64,000 nt of DNA, taken from NCBI GenBank assembly GCA_016714745.1, contig JADKCG010000004.1, positions 62,001 to 126,000 of the forward strand. Reading direction: 5' to 3'. The notes beneath the pieces are model-generated. The model had not been told where the DNA came from, searched no databases, and worked only from the letters and a program-made list of their open reading frames with translations. Position numbers and translations under genes: made by a program. Source of the stretch: Elusimicrobiota bacterium (GTDB lineage: Bacteria; Elusimicrobiota; Elusimicrobia; FEN-1173). Of the stretch, positions 30,951 to 40,133 are shown piece by piece (position 1 is the stretch's first letter; each line of letters starts with the position of its first letter).

Positions 30951-31661
30951 ATGTTCCGTGAGGGGATATCGCGATGTTATTGGAGATTGATGGGGGGGGT
31001 GCATTCAGTTCTCGGTACTCGCCTGTATGAAAAAAAATGGCAAGCCCAGGCTAAAACCATCGATGTCGTGATGGCGGATTCCGACCATCCCCATCGACGG
31101 TGGTTGTTCGATAAATTCACTTTATTTTCCCCCCTTTCATCGATCTTGGAAATTGGCTGCGGCGATGGGGTCAACGTCGAAATCCTCGCAAAAAAAAATG
31201 GGGGGCTGAATGTTGTCGGGTTGGATATTTCACCAGATTTGGTCAATGCCGGGAATCACCGTTTGTCTTGCCAGGGGCTGGATCAGGCGCATCTTGTTTC
31301 GGGGAAGGCTGATGACCTTTCGCTGTTTGGCGATAAAAGTTTCGACCTTGTTTTTACCGATGCCGTTTTGCTCTATATAGGGCCGGACAAGATAAGAAAA
31401 GTGATCTCGGAAATGAAAAGGGTCGCTCGAAAAGCGATCGTTCTCCTGGAGTTGCATAGTCCATCGTTGGAGCAAAAATCCCTTTCATTGGGAGTTCATG
31501 TGCGCGATGGGTGGATAAGAGATTACGAAAAGCTCCTTAAACTTTATTTTCAGAAAGATTCCATCACCTTGACGAAAATCCCGCGGGATGTCTGGTCCAC
31601 GGGCCGGTGGTCGGCGTATGGGCATTTGATGACGGTGTCGTGCGGTGATTTGGTTTCATGA
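30951..31661 (+). CDS. Class I SAM-dependent methyltransferase
   Basis: A 236-residue protein with SILEIGCGDGVNVEIL (motif I), VVGLDISPDLV, and FDLVFTDAVLLYIGPDKI followed by VISEMKRVARKAIVLLEL. The ATG was chosen because GAGG lies six bases upstream; a TTG further up (30900) is also open. The stop overlaps the next transferase start (ATGA). It probably methylates a sugar or a phosphate group of the surface glycan. Confidence 0.8.
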   Translation: MFREGISRCYWRLMGGVHSVLGTRLYEKKWQAQAKTIDVVMADSDHPHRRWLFDKFTLFSPLSSILEIGCGDGVNVEILAKKNGGLNVVGLDISPDLVNAGNHRLSCQGLDQAHLVSGKADDLSLFGDKSFDLVFTDAVLLYIGPDKIRKVISEMKRVARKAIVLLELHSPSLEQKSLSLGVHVRDGWIRDYEKLLKLYFQKDSITLTKIPRDVWSTGRWSAYGHLMTVSCGDLVS

Positions 31662-32923
31662 GAAACGTATTGATTATCGCCAATCTATTGCATGCGTCTC
31701 CACGAATTCCAGGATTGGCAAAGTATCTTCCGGAATTCGGGTGGAAGCCCATCGTTATTTCAGGCAGTGCGGCCGAAGGAACATTTGGGAGGGAATTTGA
31801 CGTTGTCCTAACACAATTCCCCAATGTAATTGACCTTTGGAAGAAAAGGTTGCACCTAGACCCCGACAAGGGGTTTCAGGGGCAGGTCGGGATTCCTCTT
31901 GCCGTTCGAGAAAAGCCTGGCTCCATCACGACCCGGATTGTGAATGGGGCCAAGACCTTTTTGGCTTACCCGGATGAGCACAAAGGATGGAAACGCTTTG
32001 CCATTGAGGCAGCCGATGAGGTATTTGAAAGAGAAAAAGTGGAGGCTATTATCAGTAGCTCGTCACCCTTCACCGCCCATTCCATCGCACGTTGTTTAAA
32101 GGTCAAGCATAAGGTGCGTTGGTTGGCCGATCTCCGGGACCTTTGGAGTCAAAATCATAATTACTACTACGGGAAGATTCGAAAAGAAATCGACAAATGG
32201 TTTGAATTGGAGGGTCTAAAAAAAGCCGACGCGCTCATTACAGTATCCCCGCTCTGGGCGGAGCAATTGAGAGAATTGCATAGAAGAGACTTCGTTCATT
32301 CGATCACCAATGGTTTTGACCCCGAACAGGTCAATAAGGGGGTTGAAATAACGCCCCAATTCACAGTCACCTACACAGGGTGCGTTTATGAAGGAAAGCA
32401 AGATTTTAATATTTTCTTTTCGGCGGTCCGTGAATTGATCTCCGATGGGGAAATTAAGCCCGAAGATTTGCGTATTCGTTTCTACGGGCCTCCGAGTGAA
32501 ATTGTGGACCGCGAGATCAGGCGATTTGAAATTCAGCAGTTAGTTAGGCAATATGGGCCCATTGATCGGGTCGATGCTTTTAATAGACAAAGAGAGTCTC
32601 AGTTATTATTGATATTCTATTGGAATGATCCCCTTATAAAGGGATGGTATCCGCTAAAATCCTTCGAATATTTGGCGGCTCAGCGACCCATCATTGTAGT
32701 GGGTGGATCGGGGGGGGATGTTGTCGAAAAGCTAATAAATGAAACCAACGCGGGAAAATGTTGTAGGACGAAAGGGGATGTGAAAGAGGCTCTTCGGACC
32801 GCTTACCTGGAATTTAAACGAAATGGCAAAGTGCCCTATGAAGGGAATCGAGACAGAATTGACAAGTATAGCTATCGGGAAATGGCGAGAAATTTTTCAA
32901 AGATTTTGGATCAGATGACATGA
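31658..32923 (+). CDS. Family-4-like glycosyltransferase
   Basis: A 421-residue GT-B-like protein. The N-terminal part has NLLHASPRIPGLAKYLPEFGW, VEAIISSSSPFTAHSIA and LADLRDLWSQNHNYYYGK, as in many exopolysaccharide transferases. The C-terminal half has TVTYTGCVYEGKQD, RIRFYGPPSE and YLAAQRPIIVVGG, in place of the usual E-x7-E. The start overlaps the methyltransferase stop. Donor unknown. Confidence 0.75.
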   Translation: MRNVLIIANLLHASPRIPGLAKYLPEFGWKPIVISGSAAEGTFGREFDVVLTQFPNVIDLWKKRLHLDPDKGFQGQVGIPLAVREKPGSITTRIVNGAKTFLAYPDEHKGWKRFAIEAADEVFEREKVEAIISSSSPFTAHSIARCLKVKHKVRWLADLRDLWSQNHNYYYGKIRKEIDKWFELEGLKKADALITVSPLWAEQLRELHRRDFVHSITNGFDPEQVNKGVEITPQFTVTYTGCVYEGKQDFNIFFSAVRELISDGEIKPEDLRIRFYGPPSEIVDREIRRFEIQQLVRQYGPIDRVDAFNRQRESQLLLIFYWNDPLIKGWYPLKSFEYLAAQRPIIVVGGSGGDVVEKLINETNAGKCCRTKGDVKEALRTAYLEFKRNGKVPYEGNRDRIDKYSYREMARNFSKILDQMT

Positions 32924-32927
32924 TTAA

Positions 32928-34073
32928 GTGAAGATGCAATTCCGTAAATTATCGGACCAACGGGTGTCTCCGATGAAAGATAAGAACAGTGATTACGAAG
33001 CTTCGCGCGGAGGGGATGGAATCTCTATGCCCATAGATGAAATATCCTCGGGGGGAGCTCTGCGCATTCTGTTCGTGGTCCCCTCACGTCGGGGGGGGTG
33101 TGTGATGAGTTTCGCTTATGACGAAATTGAATCTCTGGTCGCGACGGGGATTGAATCGGATATCTTTGTGCTGGAAACCCGACTTTCAGTGGGGCGCCTT
33201 TGGTCTCAGTGCAGGGACCTCCGCCGTCGCGTTCGGGAATTTCGTCCGGATCTTGTTCATGTTCATTTTGGCACGCTGGTCGCGTTTCTGACAGCGATGG
33301 TGTGTGCGGTCCCTTTCGTCGTGACCTTTCGGGGGAGCGACTTGAATCCCTCTTGGACCGACGGGGTTATTCGGAACCTGATTCAAAAAATGTTGTCCCA
33401 TGTCACGGCGTTCCGGGCGGCGGAAATTATTTGCGTGAGTGAGCAACTCAAAAGTCGATTATGGTGGTGCGCCAAAAAAGTTTCGGTGATCCCGTCCGGG
33501 GTCAATATCGATCGATTTCAACCCGCTCCGCAAAGCATGGCGCGGAAACAAGTGGGATGGCCTTTGGACGGGCGGGTGGTGATTTTTAATGCGGGATTTT
33601 CTCCCCGCTTGAAGCGTTTGGATCTCGCTGAAAAATCGGTCGAACTTCTTCGCCGTTGGGATCCTTCTGTTCGATTGGAGGTGTTGCGCGGCAAAGTTCC
33701 CCATGAGGCGATGCCTCACTACATGAACGCCGCGGATTGTTTACTCTTGACCAGTGACTTTGAGGGATCGCCCACCGTGATTAAAGAAGCGTTGGCCTGT
33801 GGACTGCCCATCGTGAGCGTGGACGTGGGGGACGTTCGAGAGCGGCTGGAGGGGGTGACTCCCTCCCAGGTCGTCGGGCGGGACCCGGCAGAAATTTCTC
33901 GGGTTTTGGAATCGGTGTTGTCGTTGGGTGTTCGGTCCAACGGGCCTTTGATCGTAGCGGATTTATCCGACAAAAAAATAGCATGGAAAATTCGGTCAGT
34001 ATATGAGAGAATTATCCCTTCCAATCCATTATCAGGTCAAAAAATCGGCCAAAGGGAGGGTTTTCAGAGGTGA
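32928..34073 (+). CDS. Family-4 glycosyltransferase
   Basis: A GT-B protein of 381 residues with a 40-residue N-terminal extension before LRILFVVPSRRGG. The acceptor domain has LVHVHFGTLVAFLTAM and FVVTFRGSDLN. The donor domain has VSVIPSGVNIDRFQP, SDFEGSPTVIKEALACGLPIV (E-x7-E), and DVGDVRERL. Possible starts are GTG 32928 or a later ATG (32974, MKDKN); neither has a clear ribosome site. The stop overlaps the next gene by four bases, so it heads the compact cassette that follows. Confidence 0.85.
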   Translation: MKMQFRKLSDQRVSPMKDKNSDYEASRGGDGISMPIDEISSGGALRILFVVPSRRGGCVMSFAYDEIESLVATGIESDIFVLETRLSVGRLWSQCRDLRRRVREFRPDLVHVHFGTLVAFLTAMVCAVPFVVTFRGSDLNPSWTDGVIRNLIQKMLSHVTAFRAAEIICVSEQLKSRLWWCAKKVSVIPSGVNIDRFQPAPQSMARKQVGWPLDGRVVIFNAGFSPRLKRLDLAEKSVELLRRWDPSVRLEVLRGKVPHEAMPHYMNAADCLLLTSDFEGSPTVIKEALACGLPIVSVDVGDVRERLEGVTPSQVVGRDPAEISRVLESVLSLGVRSNGPLIVADLSDKKIAWKIRSVYERIIPSNPLSGQKIGQREGFQR

Positions 34074-35149
34074 ACGATTTGTCTCCTTTACGCTTTGTCC
34101 TCATCGGATGTAGCAAAGTCGCCCGCAAACACGCGGTGGCGTTGGGGCGTATTGCGGATGCGCGCCTGGTGGGGGTGTCCGACATCAACCCGGAACGCGC
34201 CGAATCGTTTGGGCGCGAATACGGCGTTCCCCATTTCACCGATAAATCCCGCCTTTTTGAGTCTGTTGCCTGTGACGCGGTCATCATCAGCACTCCGTCG
34301 GGGGACCATGCGATCCGAGCCTTGGATATGGTCCAGCACGGCAAACACATCATCGTTGAAAAACCCATGGCCCTGCGTCTGGAAGATGCCGACGCTGTTA
34401 TTCGCGCGTGCGATGAGGCGGGGGTGAAACTCTTTGTCGTTAAACAGAATCGTTACAACCGTCCCATCCAGGCTATGCGAAAGGCTTTGGATGAGGGGCG
34501 ATTTGGAAAATTGGTCTTGGGGTCCGTTCGGGTTTTTTGGTGCCGACCTCAGGAATACTACACGGAAGCTCCTTGGCGCGGGACCTGGGCTTTGGACGGC
34601 GGTGTTCTCACCAATCAGGCGAGCCATCACATCGATATGTTGGAATGGTTTATGGGGGACGTGGAGAGCGTGAGCGCCATGTGCGCCACCCGCTTGGTGA
34701 AAATTGAAACGGAGGACGTGGGGGTAGCGACTTTGCGTTTTAAGAACGGCGCTCTTGGCGTCATTGAAGCCACCACGGCCACCCGTCCCAAGGATTTGGA
34801 AGGGTCCATCACAATTTTAGGGGAAAAAGGGACGGTGCAGGTGGGGGGTTTTGCCATGGACAAATTGGTCACGTGGTCTTTCGCAGAACCGCGTCCGGAG
34901 GATGCCCAGCTTTTGCAAACCCACTCTGAAAATCCGAAAGATTTTGCTTGGAATCACGAGGAGTATCTTCGCGGCGTGATCGCCTCGATTCGCACGGGTC
35001 AAAAGGCTTTGGTGGACGGGTTGGAGGGGTGCAAGTCCTTAGAACTGATCAACGCGCTTTATGAATCGGCGGAGACCGGTCGGGAAGTGGCTCTTCGGTT
35101 CCGACCGAAAGTGTGTCGGTTGGGAATGACGAGTGTCGGACACAGCTAA
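34070..35149 (+). CDS. wbpB: Gfo/Idh/MocA oxidoreductase, WbpB/WlbA-like
   Basis: Oxidises carbon 3 of a UDP-N-acetylglucosaminuronic acid-type sugar, before transamination by WbpE. The 359-residue protein has the Rossmann start FVLIGCSKVARKHA, DAVIISTPSGDHA, the EKPMAL motif (near residue 98), VKQNRYN, and the C-terminal GGVLTNQASHHIDMLEW segment with the catalytic-site histidines. The GTG start overlaps the preceding stop and follows GAGG. The next two genes are the matching acetyltransferase and aminotransferase, which makes this assignment much stronger than sequence alone. Confidence 0.82.
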   Translation: MNDLSPLRFVLIGCSKVARKHAVALGRIADARLVGVSDINPERAESFGREYGVPHFTDKSRLFESVACDAVIISTPSGDHAIRALDMVQHGKHIIVEKPMALRLEDADAVIRACDEAGVKLFVVKQNRYNRPIQAMRKALDEGRFGKLVLGSVRVFWCRPQEYYTEAPWRGTWALDGGVLTNQASHHIDMLEWFMGDVESVSAMCATRLVKIETEDVGVATLRFKNGALGVIEATTATRPKDLEGSITILGEKGTVQVGGFAMDKLVTWSFAEPRPEDAQLLQTHSENPKDFAWNHEEYLRGVIASIRTGQKALVDGLEGCKSLELINALYESAETGREVALRFRPKVCRLGMTSVGHS

Positions 35150-35738
35150 AATCTACCCGGGCGTTCAGTTGGGGGAGGGGGCGGATGTGGCTCCTTTTGT
35201 CCTCCTCGGGGTTCCACCGCGCGGGCACAAAGAGGGAGATTTATCGACGGTGATTGGGGTCGGGGCCACGATCCGTAGCCATACTGTCATCTATGCGGGA
35301 AATCGTATCGGTCGCGGTTTTCAGACGGGGCATGGAACAATGATCCGGGAATCAAACGACATCGGCGATGATGTGAGCATTGGAAGCGGGACGGTGATTG
35401 AGCATCACGTGACCATTGGCCGCGGCGTCCGTGTTCATTCAGGCGCGTTCATCCCGGAATACTCCACTCTGGAGGAAGGGTGTTGGATCGGGCCATGTGT
35501 GGTTCTGACGAACGCCAAATACCCCTGCTCGCCTGAGGTTAAAAATAATTTGAAAGGGCCAACCATTCGGCGTGGCGCCAAAATCGGCGCTAACAGCACT
35601 CTTTTGCCGGGAGTGGAAGTGGGTGCCGGGGCTTTGGTTGGAGCGGGAAGTGTGGTCGTCCGTGATGTGGCGCCTCACACCGTTGTGGCAGGAAGTCCAG
35701 CCCGCTTTATAAAAAACATTTCCGATCTTCCCTATTAG
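35133..35738 (+). CDS. wbpD: Left-handed beta-helix N-acetyltransferase, WbpD-like
   Basis: Acetylates the 3-amino group made by the WbpB/WbpE pair, giving a 2,3-diacetamido sugar. The 201 residues are made of imperfect hexapeptide repeats (such as VIGVGA, VSIGSG, VTIGRG, AKIGANS, GAGALVGAGS), ending with VVAGSPARFI, typical of trimeric sugar acetyltransferases. The GTG start lies inside the end of wbpB. It is followed nine bases later by the aminotransferase. Confidence 0.85.
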   Translation: MSDTAKIYPGVQLGEGADVAPFVLLGVPPRGHKEGDLSTVIGVGATIRSHTVIYAGNRIGRGFQTGHGTMIRESNDIGDDVSIGSGTVIEHHVTIGRGVRVHSGAFIPEYSTLEEGCWIGPCVVLTNAKYPCSPEVKNNLKGPTIRRGAKIGANSTLLPGVEVGAGALVGAGSVVVRDVAPHTVVAGSPARFIKNISDLPY

Positions 35739-35747
35739 GAGCAAAAC

Positions 35748-36857
35748 ATGAAGGTTCCTTTCGTCGATTTGCAGGCGCAATATGTCTCTCTTTCTTCTGC
35801 CATGGAGGGCGCAATCGCTGACGTCATCCAGAAGAACGCCTTTATCGGCGGCCCATACCTCAAAGAATTCGAGAAAAGTTTCGCCGTTTTTTGCGGCGTC
35901 CCTCACGCGGTGGGCGTGAGCAACGGGACAGATGCCCTACGTTTGGCCCTGCTGGGGTGCGGCGTTGGCCCCGGGGATGAAGTGATAACGACTCCCAACA
36001 CATTTATCGCCACGGCCGAGGCCATCGCTATGATTGGCGCCCAGGTTCGGTTCATTGACGTGGATCCAGAGACGGGGAATATGGACCCAAAAAATTTAAA
36101 GGGAGCCCTGACTCCACGCACTCGGGCGATTGTCCCAGTGCATTTGTATGGCCGTCCAGCCGACATGTCCGCGATCTGCCAATTTGCTCAAACCCACCAT
36201 TTGAAAGTTGTTTCGGACGCGGCGCAGGCCCATGGGGCTCTTTTCCAAGGGAAGCCCATCGGCCAATGGGGGGATGCGGCCAGTTTCAGTTTTTATCCGG
36301 GGAAAAATTTGGGCGCCTACGGGGACGCCGGGGCTGTCGTCACAAATTCACCGGAGGTGGCCGCCCAGGTGGCCTTGCTTCGGGATCATGGGCGAACGCA
36401 AAAATACGAACACAAAATTCTTGGTTTCAATTGCCGGATGGACGGTTTGCAGGCCGCGGTGCTATCGGTTAAACTTCCCCATTTGGCTGAATGGACACGC
36501 CAGCGGCAATCCCATGCCAAACGGTATGAAGACCTTTTGGCTTCCACGGCGGGAATTCGGTTGGTGAAAAATCGGGCCGGGGCGGAGTCTGTGGCCCATC
36601 TCTACACCATTTTATGCGATGACCGGGAAGCCCTTCGTTCCCATTTAACGTCCCGCGGGATTGAAACGGGACTCCATTATCCGATCCCTTTGCACCTTCA
36701 ACCCGCGCTTTCTTCCATGGGGTTTAAACCCGGGGATTTCCCGGTGGCCGAAGCGTGGGCGCAGAACGTTTTGTCTCTTCCGCTTTTTCCCGAACTGACC
36801 GAAGAACAATTGGTTTACGTGGCGGCCGCCCTGAATGAGCGCGTTCGGGTGTGTTAG
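35748..36857 (+). CDS. wbpE: DegT/DnrJ/EryC1/StrS aminotransferase, WbpE-like
   Basis: PLP-dependent sugar aminotransferase, expected to place an amino group at carbon 3 of the keto sugar made by WbpB. 369 residues. Motifs: VPFVDLQAQY at the N-terminus, VGVSNGTDALRLAL, GDEVITTPNTFIAT, VSDAAQAHGA, and SFYPGKNLGAYGDAGA with the PLP-binding lysine (near residue 187). RBS AGGAG lies eight bases before the ATG. With the two upstream genes this forms a Wbp/Wlb-type cassette; the dehydrogenase WbpA and epimerase WbpI are not in this window. Confidence 0.87.
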   Translation: MKVPFVDLQAQYVSLSSAMEGAIADVIQKNAFIGGPYLKEFEKSFAVFCGVPHAVGVSNGTDALRLALLGCGVGPGDEVITTPNTFIATAEAIAMIGAQVRFIDVDPETGNMDPKNLKGALTPRTRAIVPVHLYGRPADMSAICQFAQTHHLKVVSDAAQAHGALFQGKPIGQWGDAASFSFYPGKNLGAYGDAGAVVTNSPEVAAQVALLRDHGRTQKYEHKILGFNCRMDGLQAAVLSVKLPHLAEWTRQRQSHAKRYEDLLASTAGIRLVKNRAGAESVAHLYTILCDDREALRSHLTSRGIETGLHYPIPLHLQPALSSMGFKPGDFPVAEAWAQNVLSLPLFPELTEEQLVYVAAALNERVRVC

Positions 36858-36892
36858 GCGACACGCCCCTTCCTTCCCTAGCCTCTGACCCA

Positions 36893-38572
36893 ATGGATCG
36901 TGCGAAGGGCCTCCCCCAGAATCCTCGGGACTGGCCTCTTGTTTCCGTCGTTATTGGATGTCGGAATGAAGAGGGTTTTATTCGGGAGTGTTTGGATTCG
37001 ATTCGCGATAACGGGTACCCGGCGGATCGGTTGGATGTGCTCGTCATGGAAGGCAACAGCACTGATCGATCCCCTTCCATTCTTAAAGAATACTCGGAAC
37101 GCCATCCCTTTGTGCGCGTCATCCCTAACCCGGCCCGAATCACACCCGTGGCTTTTAATATTGGGGTGAGGGAGTCCCGTGGGGATTACATCATGCTGAT
37201 GAGCGCCCATGCCACCTACGAAAAAGGCGCCATTCAACGCTGTGTGGACCTGGCCCTTTCCACGGGGGCGGAGAACGTGGGCGGTGTGTGGAAAATTCAC
37301 ACCCGGCGCGACGGAGTGGTGGCCCAGGCGATCGCGTGCGTTTTGTCCCATCCTTTTGGCGTCGGGGGGGCGAGCTACCGAACTGAGACCGGCGGGCGTC
37401 CGCGATGGGCCGACACCGCCGCTTACGGATGTTACCGCAAAGACGTTTTTCGTCGGATCGGTTTGTTCAATGAAAAGCTGGTTCACAGCCAAGACATGGA
37501 ATTTAATTTAAGGTTGAAGAAGGCGGGCGGACGCACTCTCCTGGTTCCCGATGTGGTGATCCACTACTCCACGCGTTCCGATTTTCGATCGTTCATGAAA
37601 CACAATTTTCGAAACGGGGTTTGGGTCATTCTTCCTTTTGCCTTAAGTCCGATCGTCCCTGTTTCGTTCCGTCACCTGGTTCCGCTCGGATTTGTCGCAG
37701 GCGTGTGTTTCTTGGGAGCGGCCTCGTTTTTTTCGGTTTCGGCGCGGGGCCTCCTGGCGGGAATCGGGGTGCTCTACGCGGTGACGGATTTCGCCGCGGC
37801 CGCCGCCCTCTCTTGGCGTGAGAAAAAAACTCTTTTATTTCCAATACTGGTCTGTCTCTTTCCGAGTCTCCACGTGACCTATGGGGTGGGAAGTGTGGTG
37901 GGGATTTTTCGGCTCGCCTTTCAACCGTTGGCCTGGCGGAGGCTTTTCGCCGTTTGGGGCGATGGGGTCAAAAGAGGTTTGGATGTGGTTTTGTCGTTCG
38001 CCGCATTGATCGTGCTGAGCCCCGTTATGTTGGTGTCGGCCGGTTTGGTCCGTTGGACTTCAAAAGGCCCGGCCCTCTACCGTGGCGTGCGGGTGGGCCG
38101 TTATGGAAAGCTCTTTAAGATGCTAAAATTCAGAACCATGGTGGTGGATGCCGAGGCTCGGGGGGGGCCCTCCACCGCGGCAGACGACCCGCGGATTGTT
38201 CCGCTGGGGGCCTTTCTGCGGCGTTGGAAACTGGATGAACTTCCCCAGTTGTTGAATGTGTTGGGCGGGCAAATGAGCATTGTGGGGCCCCGCCCACAGG
38301 TGGTGGACGATGTGGAACGTTATTCGAACGAAGAGCGAGCGCTTTTAGAGGTCCGGCCGGGACTGACGGACTTGGCTTCCATCCGTTTTCACAACGAGGG
38401 TGAAATCTTGAAGGGCCATCCCGACCCGGACAAGGCCTATGATACGCTGATTCGAGATGAAAAAATTAAACTTGGTTTGCGTTATGTTCGAGAACGTTCG
38501 TTGTGGTTGGATGTGAAGATTATTCTTTTGACTCTAAGGCCCCTACTGGGGCTGTCCGCGAGGATCCCATGA
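36893..38572 (+). CDS. Fusion of family-2 glycosyltransferase and monotopic phosphoglycosyl transferase
   Basis: About 559 residues. The N-terminal half is a GT-A transferase (VSVVIGCRNEEGFIRECLDSI, VMEGNSTDRSP, then VHSQDMEFNLRLKKAG). Three hydrophobic helices follow (about residues 255-345). The C-terminal 200 residues are a WcaJ/PglC-type phosphoglycosyl transferase, with KRGLDVVLSFAALIVLSPVM, MLKFRTMVVDAE, LDELPQLLNVLGGQMSIVGPRPQ and the arginine-rich end. One protein could both start the glycan on undecaprenyl phosphate and add a second sugar. ATG 36893 was chosen; GTG 36851, overlapping the previous stop, is also open. Confidence 0.85.
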   Translation: MDRAKGLPQNPRDWPLVSVVIGCRNEEGFIRECLDSIRDNGYPADRLDVLVMEGNSTDRSPSILKEYSERHPFVRVIPNPARITPVAFNIGVRESRGDYIMLMSAHATYEKGAIQRCVDLALSTGAENVGGVWKIHTRRDGVVAQAIACVLSHPFGVGGASYRTETGGRPRWADTAAYGCYRKDVFRRIGLFNEKLVHSQDMEFNLRLKKAGGRTLLVPDVVIHYSTRSDFRSFMKHNFRNGVWVILPFALSPIVPVSFRHLVPLGFVAGVCFLGAASFFSVSARGLLAGIGVLYAVTDFAAAAALSWREKKTLLFPILVCLFPSLHVTYGVGSVVGIFRLAFQPLAWRRLFAVWGDGVKRGLDVVLSFAALIVLSPVMLVSAGLVRWTSKGPALYRGVRVGRYGKLFKMLKFRTMVVDAEARGGPSTAADDPRIVPLGAFLRRWKLDELPQLLNVLGGQMSIVGPRPQVVDDVERYSNEERALLEVRPGLTDLASIRFHNEGEILKGHPDPDKAYDTLIRDEKIKLGLRYVRERSLWLDVKIILLTLRPLLGLSARIP

Positions 38573-39303
38573 AACCCCTGAAAACAAAAGTTGAGGCCAT
38601 GGCTGGCAAACGCATCGCCGAGGTGTTCCAATCGTCAAACGTTCCGTTGGATATGAAATTGGAAACGTTCCCCATTTATGCCCGTCGAAAAACGGTCACG
38701 CGATTTTTAGCGCTCTATGAAATTTTCAAATTGGTTTCCGAAGTCAAAGGCTCGGTGGTGGAGTGCGGGGTGAACCGGGGGTTCGGCCTCATGTCATGGT
38801 CTTTGTTCAGCGCGGTTCTTGAACCGGCCAATTTGATGCGGCGCATTTACGGATTTGACAGTTTTGAAGGGTTTCCTTCCGTGGCCCAAAAAGACAAAAA
38901 CCCGTTTCTGACGGCCCAGCGGGGAGGCCTTCGAGCCGATAGCTTTGAGGAGTTGCGCCGTTTAATCGGGGTGTATGACACGGATCGGTTTCTGGGGCAC
39001 GTGGACAAAGTCCATTTGATCAAGGGGGATGCGACCCAAACCATCCCCGCTTTCATTGAAAAAAATCGCCACCTGGTGGTCAGCCTGTTGTTTATGGATT
39101 TCGATTTGTATGAACCGACGAAAGTGGCTCTCGAACATTTCGTCCCACGAATGCCCCGAGGCTCGGTCTTGGCCTTCGACGAGCTGGATAATAAAATTTG
39201 GCCCGGTGAAACCGAAGCCGTTTTGGATACGTTGGGAATGGGGAAGTTGCGCGTTCGCCGGCTCCCGTGGGATCCTTACATCGGGTATGTGGTGATGGAA
39301 TGA
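38569..39303 (+). CDS. TylF/MycF-type O-methyltransferase
   Basis: A 244-residue protein with VVECGVNRGFGLMSWSLF (SAM loop, near residue 64), IYGFDSFEGFPS, and SLLFMDFDLYEPTKVALEHF with LAFDELD, the metal-dependent pattern of macrocin-type sugar O-methyltransferases. The start overlaps the previous stop (ATGA), and the stop overlaps the next gene in the same way. It probably methylates a sugar hydroxyl on the glycan. Confidence 0.82.
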   Translation: MKPLKTKVEAMAGKRIAEVFQSSNVPLDMKLETFPIYARRKTVTRFLALYEIFKLVSEVKGSVVECGVNRGFGLMSWSLFSAVLEPANLMRRIYGFDSFEGFPSVAQKDKNPFLTAQRGGLRADSFEELRRLIGVYDTDRFLGHVDKVHLIKGDATQTIPAFIEKNRHLVVSLLFMDFDLYEPTKVALEHFVPRMPRGSVLAFDELDNKIWPGETEAVLDTLGMGKLRVRRLPWDPYIGYVVME

Positions 39304-40133
39304 CCGCCGACAGTCGAATCGATTCTTGCCAGGCGCTCGCCCGGGACATTCGCCAATCGGTGGTGAAAATGGTTCATCGGGCGCAAAGCGCCCATGTGGG
39401 AAGCTCGCTTTCCATGGCCGACCTTTTGGCCGCCCTCTACGGGGGAGGGATCATACGATTGGATCCAAAACGCTTGGACGATCCCTCACGCGATCGGTTT
39501 ATCCTCAGCAAGGGCCACGCATCCGCGGGGCTGTACTCTACTCTTGCGCTCAAAGGATTTTTTCCTAAAGAGTGGTTGGACAGTTTTTATCAGAACGGGG
39601 GAAAACTTTCTGGACATGTGAGCTATCCCGGGGTACCGGGGATCGAATTTTCCTCCGGTTCGTTGGGGCACGGGTTGTCGGTTGCGTGCGGCATGGCGTT
39701 GGCCTCAAAAAAGGATGGACTGACTGGCCGCGTGTTCGCCATGTTGAGCGATGGTGAGTGCGATGAGGGGAGCATTTGGGAAGCGGCGCTCTTCGCTCCC
39801 CACCACAAGTTGGACAATTTGGTCGTTCTTTTGGACTACAACAAAATTCAGAGTCTCGGACACGTCAAGGATGTTTTGGATTTAGAGCCGCTCGGGAAAA
39901 AGTGGGAAAGTTTTGGTTGGGCGGTGCGTGAGATCGATGGGCACAACATGTCGGAAATTTTAGGGGCCCTGTCTGCCCTGCCGTTCACGACCGGTCGGCC
40001 GAGTTGTGTCGTTGCCCACACGGTCAAAGGCAAAGGGGTGAGTTTTATGGAGGACAAACTGCTTTGGCACTATCGCAACCCCACCGCGGACGACGTGACA
40101 AAAGCCCTCGCTGAAATCGGGGGGGCCGCGTGA
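39300..40133 (+). CDS. Transketolase, N-terminal (ThDP-binding) subunit
   Basis: A 277-residue half-transketolase. It carries the thiamine diphosphate-binding region: HVGSSLSMADLLAALY, DRFILSKGHASAGLYSTLA, GSLGHGLSVACGMALA, and the GDG-type motif as SDGECDEGSIWEAALFA with LDYNKIQSLG. Translation overlaps both neighbours by four bases. Together with the next gene it should transfer a two-carbon ketol unit between sugar phosphates. Its place in a glycan cassette suggests a special sugar rather than the pentose phosphate cycle. Confidence 0.87.
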   Translation: MTADSRIDSCQALARDIRQSVVKMVHRAQSAHVGSSLSMADLLAALYGGGIIRLDPKRLDDPSRDRFILSKGHASAGLYSTLALKGFFPKEWLDSFYQNGGKLSGHVSYPGVPGIEFSSGSLGHGLSVACGMALASKKDGLTGRVFAMLSDGECDEGSIWEAALFAPHHKLDNLVVLLDYNKIQSLGHVKDVLDLEPLGKKWESFGWAVREIDGHNMSEILGALSALPFTTGRPSCVVAHTVKGKGVSFMEDKLLWHYRNPTADDVTKALAEIGGAA

